From: Meiothermus sp.
Lineage (GTDB): Bacteria > Deinococcota > Deinococci > Deinococcales > Thermaceae
Reading direction: 5' to 3'
Assembly (NCBI RefSeq): GCF_026004055.1
Contig: NZ_BPIJ01000001.1
Location: forward strand, 434,001 to 498,000
DNA length: 64,000 nt
Position 1 is the stretch's first letter, and each line of letters opens with the position of its first letter. Positions 25,567 through 34,752 of the stretch are shown here, in pieces. A program made the translations under genes and the position numbers. The notes under the pieces are model-generated. The model ran no database searches, was not told where the DNA came from, and worked only from the letters and a program-made list of their open reading frames with translations.

Positions 25567-25932
25567 GTGAACGAAGAACCCGAACGACCCCCCAAGCCTG
25601 TGGAAAACAACCCCACGCCCCAACCCCCCAGGTTCGCCTACCGCGACTGGTGTATCCACGACCCGGTGTTCGACGTGCGCAAGTACGGCTTTGACCCGAT
25701 AGATAACCCCGACCTCTACTACTGGAACGGCTGGCTCTGGCAGCGGGTCAAAGGGGAGTTCAGGGCCGTAGCCCCCATCCGCGAGGAGGAGCTTGACCGG
25801 GACGTGCAGGAGCGGCTCAAAACCTGGCGTGAGATTGGCCTGATGCCCCTGGACGAGAACGACCCCGAGCAGGTACAGCGGGCTAGGGAAGAGTGGAAGC
25901 GGCAGGTCTGGTCAGCCCCCAACCCCTGGTAA
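25567..25932 (+). CDS. Hypothetical protein, Trp/Tyr-rich
   Basis: A 121-residue acidic protein, not recognised. It is rich in aromatic residues (YRDWCIHDPVFDVRKYG, LYYWNGWLWQRV) and ends in a charged helix. A GTG at 25567 is preceded at 6 nt by TACAGT, consistent with a leaderless mRNA; the frame is open upstream to 25363 across the VWA end, which is unlikely to be used. The next gene starts 11 nt downstream with its own ribosome site, so the two form a pair. Confidence 0.6.
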   Translation: MNEEPERPPKPVENNPTPQPPRFAYRDWCIHDPVFDVRKYGFDPIDNPDLYYWNGWLWQRVKGEFRAVAPIREEELDRDVQERLKTWREIGLMPLDENDPEQVQRAREEWKRQVWSAPNPW

Positions 25933-25943
25933 GAGGTGAAAGT

Positions 25944-26519
25944 GTGATCGGTATGGAAAACAAGCCCGACCTAGAAATGCTCAAGCCCCTCAACGTCATT
26001 TATGAGGCCACCGCCGCTAACGTATTCATCGCCAAAGAGGGCATTTACGCCGCCGTCAAGAACTTCAAAATCGCTCACGCAATGGTTTTTGGTGCTGACC
26101 TGGATGGAGGCATCTACGAAGACCCCGCCTACGAGGTGCCCTTCAAGGCGGGCGACTGGGTGGCGGTCTACGCCTCCCGCCTGGAGCCCTCCCCCTATGC
26201 CCGTGGCCCCTACGCCAACGTCGCCCCTAGCCCCTTCCGAGTGCTGTGGGTGAATGGTGCGGGGGAGTGGGGCTACAGCGAGCACCATAGGGGCAAGGGC
26301 AAACCGGGCAATCTGGAAGACATGAAGGGCGACCTGAAGAAGCTCATCGCCACCATCCGCCCGGTGAAGAGCATCCCCGGCTTCCAGATGCCCCCCAAGG
26401 ACGACCTGGACGACGCGCTGGAAGTAAACGAGGAACAAGGCTGGCCCCTGGAGCGCCTGGTGGCCCTGGCCCGTGGGGACATTGAGCTGGACAACCCGGC
26501 CATGCGGTGGTGGAGGTAG
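25944..26519 (+). CDS. Hypothetical protein, partner of the preceding gene
   Basis: A 191-residue soluble acidic protein, not recognised. The central part (FKAGDWVAVYASRLEPSP, SPFRVLWVNGAGEWGY) looks like a beta-rich domain, and the C-terminus is helical and ends RWWR. GAGGTGA ends 4 nt before a GTG at 25944, the preferred start; ATG 25953 is the alternative. With the preceding gene and the methylase-like gene it fills a small island between repeats. Confidence 0.6.
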   Translation: MIGMENKPDLEMLKPLNVIYEATAANVFIAKEGIYAAVKNFKIAHAMVFGADLDGGIYEDPAYEVPFKAGDWVAVYASRLEPSPYARGPYANVAPSPFRVLWVNGAGEWGYSEHHRGKGKPGNLEDMKGDLKKLIATIRPVKSIPGFQMPPKDDLDDALEVNEEQGWPLERLVALARGDIELDNPAMRWWR

Positions 26520-26546
26520 TCTGCCAGGACGACCAAGGAGCGTTGG

Positions 26547-26618
26547 ATGCGCGAACGAGGGCGCGCGATTGCGTTCGAAAGAAAGATTCTCAAGGGGCAC
26601 GGAGGCATCTGGCAGTAG
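26547..26618 (+). other. Possible 23-codon ORF or gene remnant
   Basis: An ATG at 26547, preceded 6 nt away by AAGGAG, opens a 23-residue basic frame (MRERGRAIAFERKILKGHGG...). It may be the relic of a longer gene in the island; nothing else is seen between 26520 and 26743. Confidence 0.25.
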
Positions 26619-26743
26619 CCCGCTGGGATGACTAGGGACTGGGGCCGGATGCCCTGCTGGTGAGCCGGCTATTTGGATAAAGGAGATGTTGCTTTTTGTT
26701 GATTCTGTCCGTCAGACAGAAGGAGCCCTGTATCTTGAGGCCT

Positions 26744-27763
26744 ATGAGACGCAACGCCTGGCAGATTTACCAAGAGGTGTTGGCGGCAGCGAGGCAGGCT
26801 GGGTTCGCCGGCCAGGAAGCTACGGTGGTGGAGGGTCTTCTTCGCCTGGATCGCAAGGCCTTTGGGTCTTTTGCCGAGGCCCTTAGGCTTGATCCCAAGT
26901 ACCTCCGATACGACCTGCTTCCCATAACCAAACTGCCTGAGGTTTTGCGAGAAGCCTTGCGCCAGGGGCTTCCCCTCAGGGAAGCGCACAGACTCTACCG
27001 CCTTCTCCGTCGAGGTGTCCTGACCCTGGCAGACCTCGAGGGTAAACCACCCAGAGCCCTGGCTGCCCTTCCCTATTTTCAGGGGGACTTCCCCCTCGAG
27101 ACCCCTGTCTGGCTCTTCCCACCGGAGCCTAGGGGAAGCGAAGCTCTCTCCCCTGCTGTGGCCCGGGCCCTGGTTCTCCTTTACACCCAGGTGGGGGAGC
27201 TGGTTCTGGATCCCATGGCAGGCTACGGCACCGTGGTGGAGGTGGCAAGGGCTTTGGGAAGGCGAGCCTGGGGTGGGGATATTGTCCCCTTGAGCCCGCT
27301 GGTGGAGCAAGCAGACATCGCCGACCTCCCGGCCCACTTCCGCCAAGAGGCCGCCCTTTTGGTTCTCCACCCTCCCACTTTTGCCTTCTGGAGCGAGGCG
27401 GAGGGGCAGGGGCTGGATCCCGAAGAGTGCTACGGGGCCTATGTGGGCTACCTGATCGACCGGATTCACCACGCCCTCCCGGCGATTCGGCCAGGGGGAA
27501 GGCTGGCTCTGGTGGTACGCCCGAGAAAGGAGATCTCCCTCAAAGAAGCAGCCAGGGGTCGGGACTTCTTCCTTTCTCCCGTAGAGCGTGCCTTGGCGGA
27601 AGCGGATGGGGCAAGGCCGCTGCGCTATCACCTAGCGGTGAGCCAGGATGGCTGCCAGGACTGGCATGTGTTCGTGGCCGAGGTATGTGGAGGCCAAACC
27701 GAGCAAGCCAACCTGCAACGAGCCGGAGATGGGGAGACCTACGAGGTACACCCTTTGGACTAG
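26744..27763 (+). CDS. DNA methylase-like protein with N-terminal helical domain
   Basis: A 339-residue protein. Residues 156-163 (DPMAGYGT) followed by ARALGRRAWGGDI form the S-adenosylmethionine-binding motif of N4/N6 DNA methylases. At the position of the catalytic (D/N)PPY there is His209-Pro-Pro-Thr-Phe, which lacks the usual Asp/Asn and Tyr. The first ~120 residues are helical (KLPEVLREALRQGLPLREAH), like ParB/KorB HTH regions. TATCTT lies 7 nt before the ATG, so the mRNA is probably leaderless. The stop codon TAG is made at the junction with element A2. It could be an orphan or defective methylase; no restriction enzyme is adjacent. Confidence 0.65.
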   Translation: MRRNAWQIYQEVLAAARQAGFAGQEATVVEGLLRLDRKAFGSFAEALRLDPKYLRYDLLPITKLPEVLREALRQGLPLREAHRLYRLLRRGVLTLADLEGKPPRALAALPYFQGDFPLETPVWLFPPEPRGSEALSPAVARALVLLYTQVGELVLDPMAGYGTVVEVARALGRRAWGGDIVPLSPLVEQADIADLPAHFRQEAALLVLHPPTFAFWSEAEGQGLDPEECYGAYVGYLIDRIHHALPAIRPGGRLALVVRPRKEISLKEAARGRDFFLSPVERALAEADGARPLRYHLAVSQDGCQDWHVFVAEVCGGQTEQANLQRAGDGETYEVHPLD

Positions 27764-28102
27764 TGGTCTGGTAACTAAATTTCCGAAGTTTTGTACCGCA
27801 CACCGAATACATCGATGTAGAGATTCCATCCCACTTCGGCCCCCGAGATGGCCTAAAAACGCCCTCCCTACCGCGTAGGGAGGGTGGGGGAGGGTATCAG
27901 GCAAGGCCCCCAATCCGCTGCGTGAAGGGCCAGGTCAGCCACCCGACCTGGCCTCCCCTACGCAGTAGGGGAGGGAAGGGGCGAAGCGGGGTGGGGTGCT
28001 TTTTGCATGACCGTACAGGCAAGGCACCGAAGGCCCAGGTTTACGAGACACGGCGCGTTCTGAAGGCTAAACCCCATACTGCGTATTTTGTTACCAGAGC
28101 AC
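27763..28102 (-). mobile_element. Family A MITE-like element, copy A2 (340 bp)
   Basis: Starts GTGGTCTGGTAAC right after TA of the upstream gene's TAG stop and ends GTTACCAGAGCAC (one mismatch). It is in opposite orientation to A1 and carries the D extension on its far side, as A1 does. Confidence 0.85.
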
Positions 28103-28336
28103 TAAGAATCTTTTGCCCTGGACTGAACAGGGGCCGCCGGGAAACTCGAAACCCAAGCACCCGTGGCCCACGCCCCAGTGCGTAACATGCGTCTGCCAGG
28201 GAATGGCTTATGCCATAGCCACAACGTGGCTAACCTGGCCCAGACGCAACGCAGACAAGCGTGCCTCACCGAGGTGAGGCACGTCTGCTTGTCCCTTCTC
28301 GTTTTCGTGGGCGGCCACGTCTGTGAAGAGTGCTGT
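28103..28336 (-). repeat. Family D repeat, copy 2 (attached to A2)
   Basis: Inverted copy of 5551-5780, including the long hairpin (GTGCCTCACC-GA-GGTGAGGCAC, with its outer arms diverged) and the same junction with A. From here to the parvulin stop at 28403 nothing else is seen. Confidence 0.75.
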
Positions 28337-28402
28337 AAGGCTCAGGTACAACCCAGCCCGGGTAAGAAAGCCCTGCCGCCGCAGGACTGATTGGCTTGAA
28401 CC

Positions 28403-29341
28403 CTACTGGTTCTGCAAGTTCTGGGGAAACAACTCGGTAGGGGTGCGGTTCACTATGCGATCCAGTACCTTCTGCAGCGCAGCGTTCTTAACCGCCTGAT
28501 CTAGGGCGCTCTTGACCTGCTCAAAGGGCTGGAAACCGGCGGGTTCCACTTTGCTGAGCAAGATCACGTGAAAGCCAAACTCGGTTTTGACCGGGGTCTT
28601 GGAGCTTTCACCGGGCTTCAGTGCGGCCAGCCCCAGCTCAAAGGGAGCCACAAAAGTGCCTTTGGGCTCACATCCGAGTTCGCCGCCTTCGTTTTTGCTG
28701 CCGGGGTCTTGCGAAAGCTCCTTGGCCAGATCGGCAAAATTCTCGCCTTTACCCAGTCGAGCAATCACCTGTTGGGCTTCTTGCAAAGTGCCGACCAGAA
28801 TATGCGAGGAGCAGTAGCGTGCCGGCAACATAAACTGGGGTTTGGAAACCAGGTACAACATACGCAAGGCGGCCTCGCTGGTCTGCAAACGCTTGATTAG
28901 GTGCTCGAGGTAGGCGTTGTAGGTCAGGGCTTCGTATACCAGCTTGCGATAGGACTCGAGGCTCGGAATACCGGCTTCCTCGAGGGCCTGGTTGAGCGCT
29001 TCTTCGTTTTCGAACTCGGACTTTACTTCCGCGACGGCTTCCTCGATGGCGGTATCTTGGGCCGCGAAACCGGCGCTCTCGGCTGCCAGAATGATGGCTT
29101 GATCGCGCGCCATCCGTTCTAGAAACTGTGGCCTGAACTGAGCAAAAGCTTCTTCTGCTTCGGGGCTGTAGGCTTGGCCGCGCTGTTGCAAGGCATCGCG
29201 CACAAACAAACGGAATTGCAGGTCGAACTGGCTTTTGGTGATGGTAGATTTGCCAACCCTGGCCACTACCGGGTCGGTTTGGGCCATGGCCATTAAAAAA
29301 AACGCTGTCAAAAGGAGTACAAGTACCTGTTTTAGCTTCAT
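28403..29341 (-). CDS. Exported peptidyl-prolyl cis-trans isomerase (parvulin, SurA/PrsA-like)
   Basis: Periplasmic or surface folding helper of 312 residues. A signal peptide covers residues 1-20 (LVLLLTAFFLMAMAQ). A SurA-type N-terminal helical region (30-165) precedes a parvulin domain (about 170-270) with SSHILVGTLQEA, FADLAKELSQDPGSKNEGGELG and EFGFHVILL. GAGG lies before the ATG. The mature N-terminus has no lipobox Cys, so it is probably soluble or anchored by the uncleaved signal. Confidence 0.88.
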   Translation of the reverse strand: MKLKQVLVLLLTAFFLMAMAQTDPVVARVGKSTITKSQFDLQFRLFVRDALQQRGQAYSPEAEEAFAQFRPQFLERMARDQAIILAAESAGFAAQDTAIEEAVAEVKSEFENEEALNQALEEAGIPSLESYRKLVYEALTYNAYLEHLIKRLQTSEAALRMLYLVSKPQFMLPARYCSSHILVGTLQEAQQVIARLGKGENFADLAKELSQDPGSKNEGGELGCEPKGTFVAPFELGLAALKPGESSKTPVKTEFGFHVILLSKVEPAGFQPFEQVKSALDQAVKNAALQKVLDRIVNRTPTELFPQNLQNQ

Positions 29342-29636
29342 TTTTCTACCTCGAGAACAGCCCTTTATCCATCCAAAGCACGGCGCTTCGAGTGGTTCTA
29401 GCTGCTTGTGGCGCTATGCTATCACGTCCGGGGTTGGCCCATTTCAGATGTGTTGCACTTTTCAGCACACCCCGTCACACAAAGCCCTATCCCAAGATTC
29501 CGTACCCGTTTAGAATCGGAAACGTGTGCCTTATTTGTAATCCCAAGCCGCTTGTTTTGGGCGGTGCGCTGCGGGTCATAGAATCCTCGGCCCTATTTCC
29601 CAACCCCCCCGTTGCGCGCCTAGTCGATGAGGTTTT

Positions 29637-30926
29637 ATGAGCAGAATCGCCATAATTGGTGGGGGGCTGGCCGGACTAGCAGCGGCGTACTGGGCCTCCC
29701 AAGCCGGCCTCGAGGTCGTCGTACTCGAGGCCACGCAACGCTTTGGCGGACACACCCGCACCGCCAAACTGGATGCCATTGCGCTCGAGCTGGGCGAGGA
29801 GTCCTTCGACGACTGGCCCCCGGTCTTGCTGGATCTGTGCGGTCAGCTTAAACTCGAACCCACCCCCTCGCCAAACCTCCGGCAGATCGTCCTTCAAGGC
29901 GGCCGGAACTGGGTGTTGCCTGCGGGTTTGAACCTGTTTTCGGGTTTTGGGTTGCATCAAATTACCAAGCTGCCTTTTAGCCAAAGCGTTAGGTGGCGAC
30001 TGGGCATGGAGCGCTTTGTTGCAACCCCTCCGGCCAAGGACGAGCTTATGGGAGCCTTTTTGCGCCGCAAGTTGGGCCCCGAGGTGTGGGCGGTACTGGA
30101 GCCATACCTAAGCGCAATGTTGGGTGGCCCCGCCGAGGAAGTCTCGGCGCAAGCTGCCCTGGGTCGTTTGATAGCACTCGAGCGCCAAGGGGGCTTGCTG
30201 GCAGGTAGCCGAAAGCTCTCTAACCCAGGCCGGTGGCAGTTAGCCGGGGGAATGGGCAGTCTAATCGAGGCCCTGGGCAAGCACCTCCCAAGCGCCAAGC
30301 TATTACCCCAGCACGAAGTGTGGGCTCTCACCCGGGATGCAAGACACTGGCAGGTGCACGTGCGGGGCGGTTCACTTAGCGCCGAGGCCATCTTTATGGC
30401 ACTTCCCGCCCCACAAGCAGCCAAGGTTTTCCGCCCCTCCGCTCCCCAACTCACCACCCTGCTAAACCACTTTCCCCACCAACACAGCGCCAAGGTCTAT
30501 CTGCTCTACCGCCACGGCGAGCTGGCCGAACCCACCGAGTATTTTTTTGCCCGTGGGGAGGGCTATACCAGCAGCGCCATTAAGCTGACCCACCCCAGTC
30601 CAGACCTGGCCTTGGTAAGAGCCCAGTTTATGGGTGAAGCGGCCCGATGGAGCGACAGCGACCTGGCTAAACAAGCCCAACAAGACCTCGCCCGGCTTCG
30701 GCAAATCGAGGCCCGTCCGCTGGCAGCCTGGGTCTTCCGCCAGCCCTCCTCGAGGCCTCAGTTCACCCAGGGCCACGCGCAGCGGGTAGCCCACCTCGAG
30801 CAGGAGCTGGTGTATGCCCCGGGCCTTTTCCTCACCGGTAGCTATCTGGCCGGCCCCGGCCTAGCCAACCTGGTAGAACACGCCCATCAAACCATACGGC
30901 GGGCCCTCGATTTCCTGGCCCTCTAG
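29637..30926 (+). CDS. HemY-like FAD oxidoreductase (paralog)
   Basis: An FAD-dependent amine/porphyrinogen oxidase-fold protein of 429 residues. It resembles HemY at 6369 along its length: IAIIGGGLAGLAAAYWA, LGAFLRRKLGPEVW-type and SAQAALGRLIALERQGG segments, and LFLTGSYLAGPGLANLVEHA at the C-terminus. It stands alone, outside the haem operon, preceded by GAGG before the ATG. It may be a second porphyrinogen oxidase or may act on another substrate such as a carotenoid precursor; sequence alone does not decide. Confidence 0.7.
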   Translation: MSRIAIIGGGLAGLAAAYWASQAGLEVVVLEATQRFGGHTRTAKLDAIALELGEESFDDWPPVLLDLCGQLKLEPTPSPNLRQIVLQGGRNWVLPAGLNLFSGFGLHQITKLPFSQSVRWRLGMERFVATPPAKDELMGAFLRRKLGPEVWAVLEPYLSAMLGGPAEEVSAQAALGRLIALERQGGLLAGSRKLSNPGRWQLAGGMGSLIEALGKHLPSAKLLPQHEVWALTRDARHWQVHVRGGSLSAEAIFMALPAPQAAKVFRPSAPQLTTLLNHFPHQHSAKVYLLYRHGELAEPTEYFFARGEGYTSSAIKLTHPSPDLALVRAQFMGEAARWSDSDLAKQAQQDLARLRQIEARPLAAWVFRQPSSRPQFTQGHAQRVAHLEQELVYAPGLFLTGSYLAGPGLANLVEHAHQTIRRALDFLAL

Positions 30927-31050
30927 AACCCCTTGGCAGCAGTTTGCTCAGCATACCGTCGTGGAGATGAGGTTACAAAGTTTGAGCGCAGGGAGGACGT
31001 TTTTCGACCCGCCTTTTTGGTAATGGAATCTCTGCAACTGTGTAATAGCG

Positions 31051-31080
31051 CAAAACCCCCAGACCGCAGCCTGGGGGTTC
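31051..31080 (-). terminator. Terminator of the rplJ-rplL operon
   Basis: AACCCCCAG (31054-31062) pairs with CTGGGGGTT (31071-31079); on the minus strand the hairpin is followed by TTTT. It lies just after the rplL stop. Confidence 0.85.
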
Positions 31081-31093
31081 GCAAAGCATCGCC

Positions 31094-31474
31094 TTATTTC
31101 AGTTCGACCTTGGCGCCTGCATCCTCGAGCTGCTTCTTGATCTTTTCGGCTTCGTCTTTGGAGACACCTTCCTTGACGGTACCGCCTTGCTCGGCCAGGT
31201 CTTTAGCTTCCTTCAGGCCCAGGCCGGTAATGGCGCGGAGCTCTTTGATCACGTTGAGCTTCTGGGCGCCCGCATCCTTGAGCACCACATCGAACTCGGT
31301 CTTCTCTTCGGCAGCAGGAGCCGCCGCACCGGCAGCGGCGCCCGGCATGGCCACGGCCACCGGAGCAGCAGCGGTCACGCCCCACTCTTCTTTAAGTTCG
31401 TCAATAAGTTGCTTGAGTTCCAGTACGGTTGCACCGGACAGTTGAGCCTTGATCGAAGCAATATCGAGAGCCAT
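31094..31474 (-). CDS. rplL: Ribosomal protein L7/L12
   Basis: Ribosomal stalk protein, 126 residues. The N-terminal dimerisation part, an Ala-rich hinge ([16 protein letters not shown]) and the C-terminal factor-binding domain ([22 protein letters not shown]) are complete. It is 34 nt downstream of rplJ. Confidence 0.97.
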   Translation of the reverse strand: MALDIASIKAQLSGATVLELKQLIDELKEEWGVTAAAPVAVAMPGAAAGAAAPAAEEKTEFDVVLKDAGAQKLNVIKELRAITGLGLKEAKDLAEQGGTVKEGVSKDEAEKIKKQLEDAGAKVELK

Positions 31475-31508
31475 TTTTTCCTCCTATCGGGCCTATTGAC
31501 CCACCGGC

Positions 31509-32033
31509 CTAAGCGGCCTCTAGTTTCTGAACCTGGGCATCCAGGATGCCCACCAATTCCTGCGCCTTTGCCCCCAGCACGGCCACGAAGTTGGACATCG
31601 TAGCGGACAGCACGCCGACCAGTTCGGCTTGCAGTTCCTTCTGGCTGGGCAGCTCGGCCAGGGCCTCCACCTGCTGACCCGTGAGGGCCTGTCCCGAGAG
31701 CATTCCCGACTTTAGGGCAGGAATGCCTTTATCGTTCGTCTTGGCGAACTCCTTGAGGGCTTTGGCGACACCGGCGGGGTCGTTGAAGGTCACCACCGCC
31801 GAAGGGCCACTCAAACCTTCGATGGCCGGCAGTCCCAGGTCGCTGATGGCTTTGCGGATTAGGGTGTTTTTGGCCACAATCAGCTCGCCACCCTTTTCCC
31901 GCAGCGCCTTGCGCAGCTTCCCGGTAGGGCCCGCCTCGAGCCCTTGGTAGTTCACCAAGAAGAACGAGCCTTCCGTACCCTTGAGGGTAGCGGTAAGCGC
32001 CTCGAGGTTTTCGATGTTGCGCTTGTTAGGCAA
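31509..32033 (-). CDS. rplJ: Ribosomal protein L10
   Basis: Stalk base protein that binds 23S rRNA and L7/L12 dimers; 174 residues, with [12 protein letters not shown] and [12 protein letters not shown] near the N-terminus. It starts with TTG at 32033, with AGGAGGAA just upstream. rplK-rplA are not adjacent; instead an own promoter and a 220-nt leader precede it. Confidence 0.96.
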   Translation of the reverse strand: MPNKRNIENLEALTATLKGTEGSFFLVNYQGLEAGPTGKLRKALREKGGELIVAKNTLIRKAISDLGLPAIEGLSGPSAVVTFNDPAGVAKALKEFAKTNDKGIPALKSGMLSGQALTGQQVEALAELPSQKELQAELVGVLSATMSNFVAVLGAKAQELVGILDAQVQKLEAA

Positions 32034-32283
32034 TGTTCCTCCTAGCGTGGGCAGGGGTAGGGACTTAGCAAAGACTCTACAACCCGCCCTCTTGTTGTTT
32101 TGGGACTAGGGAGTTCCCACCAAGTTAACCGCGAAAAACGCTTCCCTACGAGCGCCTCGGCGACATTTTTAAGGCTTCTCGCCCGTCGCTGTCTTTGGCT
32201 GCCCTGCGGGCCCGGCCTAGCAATCCAAGGCCCAGGAGGGACACCAAGGGTGAAGTATACAAAACGACCTTGGCTCCTGACAA
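32034..32283 (-). promoter_or_regulatory. rplJL promoter and L10 mRNA leader
   Basis: On the minus strand, TTGTCA (32283-32278) and TATACT (32259-32254) are 18 bp apart, giving a leader of about 215 nt before the TTG start. A long leader here is the usual place for L10-mediated translational feedback; the exact fold was not modelled. Truncated element A3 lies directly upstream of the promoter. Confidence 0.7.
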
Positions 32284-32324
32284 GTCCGGTCGCGTAATCA
32301 CCGACGGGAAGGTTCTGGCTTCCA

Positions 32325-32566
32325 GCGCTCTTCACAGACGTGGCCGCCCACTTCCCTCCCCTACTGCGTAGGGGAGGCCAGGTGGGGTGGCTGACCTGGC
32401 CCTTCACGCAGCGGATTGGGGGCCTTGCCTGATACCCTCCCCCACCCTCCCTACGCGGTAGGGAGGGCGTTTTTAGGCCATCTCGGGGGCCGAAGTGGGA
32501 TGGAATCTCTACATCGATGTATTCGGTGTGCGGTACAAAACTTCGGAAATTTAGTTACCAGACCAC
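32325..32566 (+). mobile_element. Truncated D-A element (A3)
   Basis: The outer ~27 bp of family D (GCTCTTCACAGACGTGG...) are joined directly to the last ~215 bp of family A, ending in GTTACCAGACCAC at 32566. About 330 bp present in A1/D1 are missing, so this is an internal-deletion derivative. Its end completes the stop codon of the ABC ATPase gene. Confidence 0.75.
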
Positions 32567-33225
32567 TAAGCCAGCCGCAACTCCGGCAGGCCTTGGACTA
32601 AGTGCTCGTCGTGGGTAGCCACGATCACCGCGGTGCCGATTTCTTGGGCCAGGCTCAGCATGAGCCCGAGTACTTTTTCGGCGTTGCGCCGATCCAGGCT
32701 GCCGGTCGGCTCGTCGGCTAGCAAGAGCTTGGGGCGGTTGTACAGGGCTCGAGCCACCGCAATACGCTGCCGCTCACCTCCCGATAGGGCCTTGGGGAAT
32801 AGATGGGCACGGTCTAGTAGCCCTACCCGATTGAGTAACTCCAGCCCCCAGGCCGGGTCTACCTGGTTGGCTAAATACCCCGGAACAAGGATGTTTTCTA
32901 GTGCGGTAAGCTCGGCTTGTAGATAGTGGTGCTGAAAGACTAAGCCGGTGAAGTATAGCCGCTGTCGGGCCAGCTGCTCTTCGCTCAGATCACCGATGCT
33001 CTGGCCCAGCCACCGCACATCGCCCGCTTGCAAGGCCAGCAACCCGGCCAGCAGGTGCAGCAGGGTGGTTTTGCCGCTACCCGAGGGCCCCAGAACGACC
33101 CGTATCTCGCGCTCATGCAGGGCGAAGTCCAGGTTCTGGAACAGCTCGACCTCGCCATAGCGAAAACCCAACCCAGAAGCTTCCAAAACCGGAGTGTTAC
33201 TTGCTATTGGCAAACCGTTACGCAC
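32566..33225 (-). CDS. ABC transporter ATP-binding protein (LolD/MacB-like)
   Basis: An ATPase subunit of 219 residues with Walker A (GPSGSGKTTLL), Q loop (VFQHHYL), signature (LSGGERQR) and Walker B (LLLADEPTG); the LDRRNAEKV and ATHDEH segments fit the LolD/MacB group. No permease is adjacent, so it must work with a distant partner or be orphaned. The gene starts with GTG and is divergent from crp. The TAG stop falls at the junction with element A3. Confidence 0.9.
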   Translation of the reverse strand: MRNGLPIASNTPVLEASGLGFRYGEVELFQNLDFALHEREIRVVLGPSGSGKTTLLHLLAGLLALQAGDVRWLGQSIGDLSEEQLARQRLYFTGLVFQHHYLQAELTALENILVPGYLANQVDPAWGLELLNRVGLLDRAHLFPKALSGGERQRIAVARALYNRPKLLLADEPTGSLDRRNAEKVLGLMLSLAQEIGTAVIVATHDEHLVQGLPELRLA

Positions 33226-33236
33226 CCTTGTAGAGT
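33207..33236 (+). promoter_or_regulatory. Leaderless promoter of the CRP-family gene
   Basis: TTGGCA (33207-33212), 18 bp, TAGAGT (33231-33236), then 7 nt to the ATG at 33244, so transcription should begin at or next to the start codon. Confidence 0.65.
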
Positions 33237-33243
33237 GTACTTG

Positions 33244-33921
33244 ATGTTGGCCGACCTACAGGTACTAGCCAAGACCCCGCTCTTCCAAGGGGTGCCGCCT
33301 CAGGCCCTCGAGGTTGCTCGAGAGTCTTTTGTAACCCGCAACTACCCGGCAGGTAAGTTAATTTTTGAGGCCGGGGATATGGGGGCGGCCCTTTATATTG
33401 TCCAGAGCGGACAGGTGCGCATCTACCGTACCTACTTGGATGGACGGGAGCGCATGTTTGCCTACCTGGGCCCCGGCGAAGTGTTTGGAGAGATGAGCCT
33501 GCTGGACGATCAGCCCCGCAGCGCCTCTGCCGAGACCACCCTAGACTCGGTGCTGCTGGTGTTGTACCAGGATGCCTACTGGAGTCTGGTGCGCAAATGG
33601 CCGGAAATCCTGCACAACCTGGCCACCATCCTGGCTCGTCGCCTGCGCGAGGCCGACCTAGAGCTCGAGGTGCTTTCCTTCGAAGAGGCCCGGGGCCGGG
33701 TGGCCTACGCCCTAACCAAACTGCGCAAGCAGCGCTATGGCGATGGGGTCAAGATGAAGCTAACCCACCAAGAACTGGCCCAGCTCTCCGGAACCAGCCG
33801 CGAGACCGTAACCCGTGTGCTGCATGCCCTGCGCGAGGAAGAGCTGGTTCGGGTGGGCTCGGGTTATGTAGAAATCCTCGATCCGGTGGGTCTGGAGGAA
33901 GTGCTTTTTGGCTTGCGCTAG
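33244..33921 (+). CDS. CRP/FNR-family transcriptional regulator
   Basis: A 225-residue regulator. The cyclic-nucleotide-binding beta barrel (about 20-120) contains GEVFGEMSLLDDQPRSASAE, which closely follows the cAMP-binding loop of CRP (GExxxxxxLLxxxxRSAS). The C-terminal winged helix has LTHQELAQLSGTSRETVTRVL. No N-terminal cysteine cluster is present, so it is CRP-like rather than FNR-like, and cAMP binding is plausible. It is divergent from the ABC ATPase gene. Confidence 0.88.
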   Translation: MLADLQVLAKTPLFQGVPPQALEVARESFVTRNYPAGKLIFEAGDMGAALYIVQSGQVRIYRTYLDGRERMFAYLGPGEVFGEMSLLDDQPRSASAETTLDSVLLVLYQDAYWSLVRKWPEILHNLATILARRLREADLELEVLSFEEARGRVAYALTKLRKQRYGDGVKMKLTHQELAQLSGTSRETVTRVLHALREEELVRVGSGYVEILDPVGLEEVLFGLR

Positions 33922-33996
33922 CTTAGCGCCTATTGGTCTGGGGCCAGAACGGGTTTGGTTGTTGCATGAAGGATGCGACCGCGCTGAGGAAGCGTT

Positions 33997-34752
33997 ATGC
34001 GTTTGCGGGCTGATTTAGTCCCTCAGGACAACCTAAGCTATCAGGATGTGGTTCTGGTAGTGGATGTAATTCGGGCTACCACCACCGCGACGGCTTTTTT
34101 GGAAGCGGGCGCCAGCAGCTTGTACCTCACGGCCAGCTTGGAGGGCGCTCGAGCTTTCCGAGATACCGATGTGGTGCTGGCAGGGGAGGAAGGGGGCCTT
34201 AAACCTGCCGGCTTTGATTACGGCAACTCGCCCCGGGAAGCCCTGGAAGCGCCGGTAGGGGGCAAAATTGTGGTGCTGAGCACCACCAACGGCACCCGCA
34301 CGGCGCACTTAGCGGCCCAGAGCGCCAAACACGTTTTGCTCGCTTCGCTTTACAATGCCCACGCTGCTGCTCGTCTGGCCCACCAACTCGCCACCGAAGA
34401 GGTGGCAATTCTGTGTGCGGGCAAAGAGGGTCGCATAGGCCTGGACGACGTATACACCGCAGGCGTACTGGCCGAGTTTTTGCAGATCATGGGCTCCTAT
34501 GAACTCGAGGATGGTGCGCTCACCGCCCTCACCACCCGTCGCGCCTATCCCGATCCACTGGAGCCGCTGCATCTTTCGGCGGCAGCCCAGGCCCTGCGAC
34601 AGGTAGGGCTCGAGGCCGATGTACCTTTTTGCGCCCAGATCGCTGCTTCCCCTGCTGTGGGGGTGCTCGAGGGGCGGGTGGGCGAGGCCCTCATCTTTAA
34701 GCGAGCGCAGCGCCCCAGCAATGCCAGCCAGAGCCAGATTCCGACCGTCTAG
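33997..34752 (+). CDS. 2-Phosphosulfolactate phosphatase family (ComB)
   Basis: A 251-residue ComB-family protein: [18 protein letters not shown] near the N-terminus and [11 protein letters not shown] near residue 95 are the family signatures. The named reaction belongs to coenzyme M synthesis, which this kind of bacterium is not expected to have, so the true substrate is unknown. GAGGAAG lies 5 nt before the ATG. The 240 nt from here to gatA show nothing definite. Confidence 0.85.
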   Translation: MRLRADLVPQDNLSYQDVVLVVDVIRATTTATAFLEAGASSLYLTASLEGARAFRDTDVVLAGEEGGLKPAGFDYGNSPREALEAPVGGKIVVLSTTNGTRTAHLAAQSAKHVLLASLYNAHAAARLAHQLATEEVAILCAGKEGRIGLDDVYTAGVLAEFLQIMGSYELEDGALTALTTRRAYPDPLEPLHLSAAAQALRQVGLEADVPFCAQIAASPAVGVLEGRVGEALIFKRAQRPSNASQSQIPTV

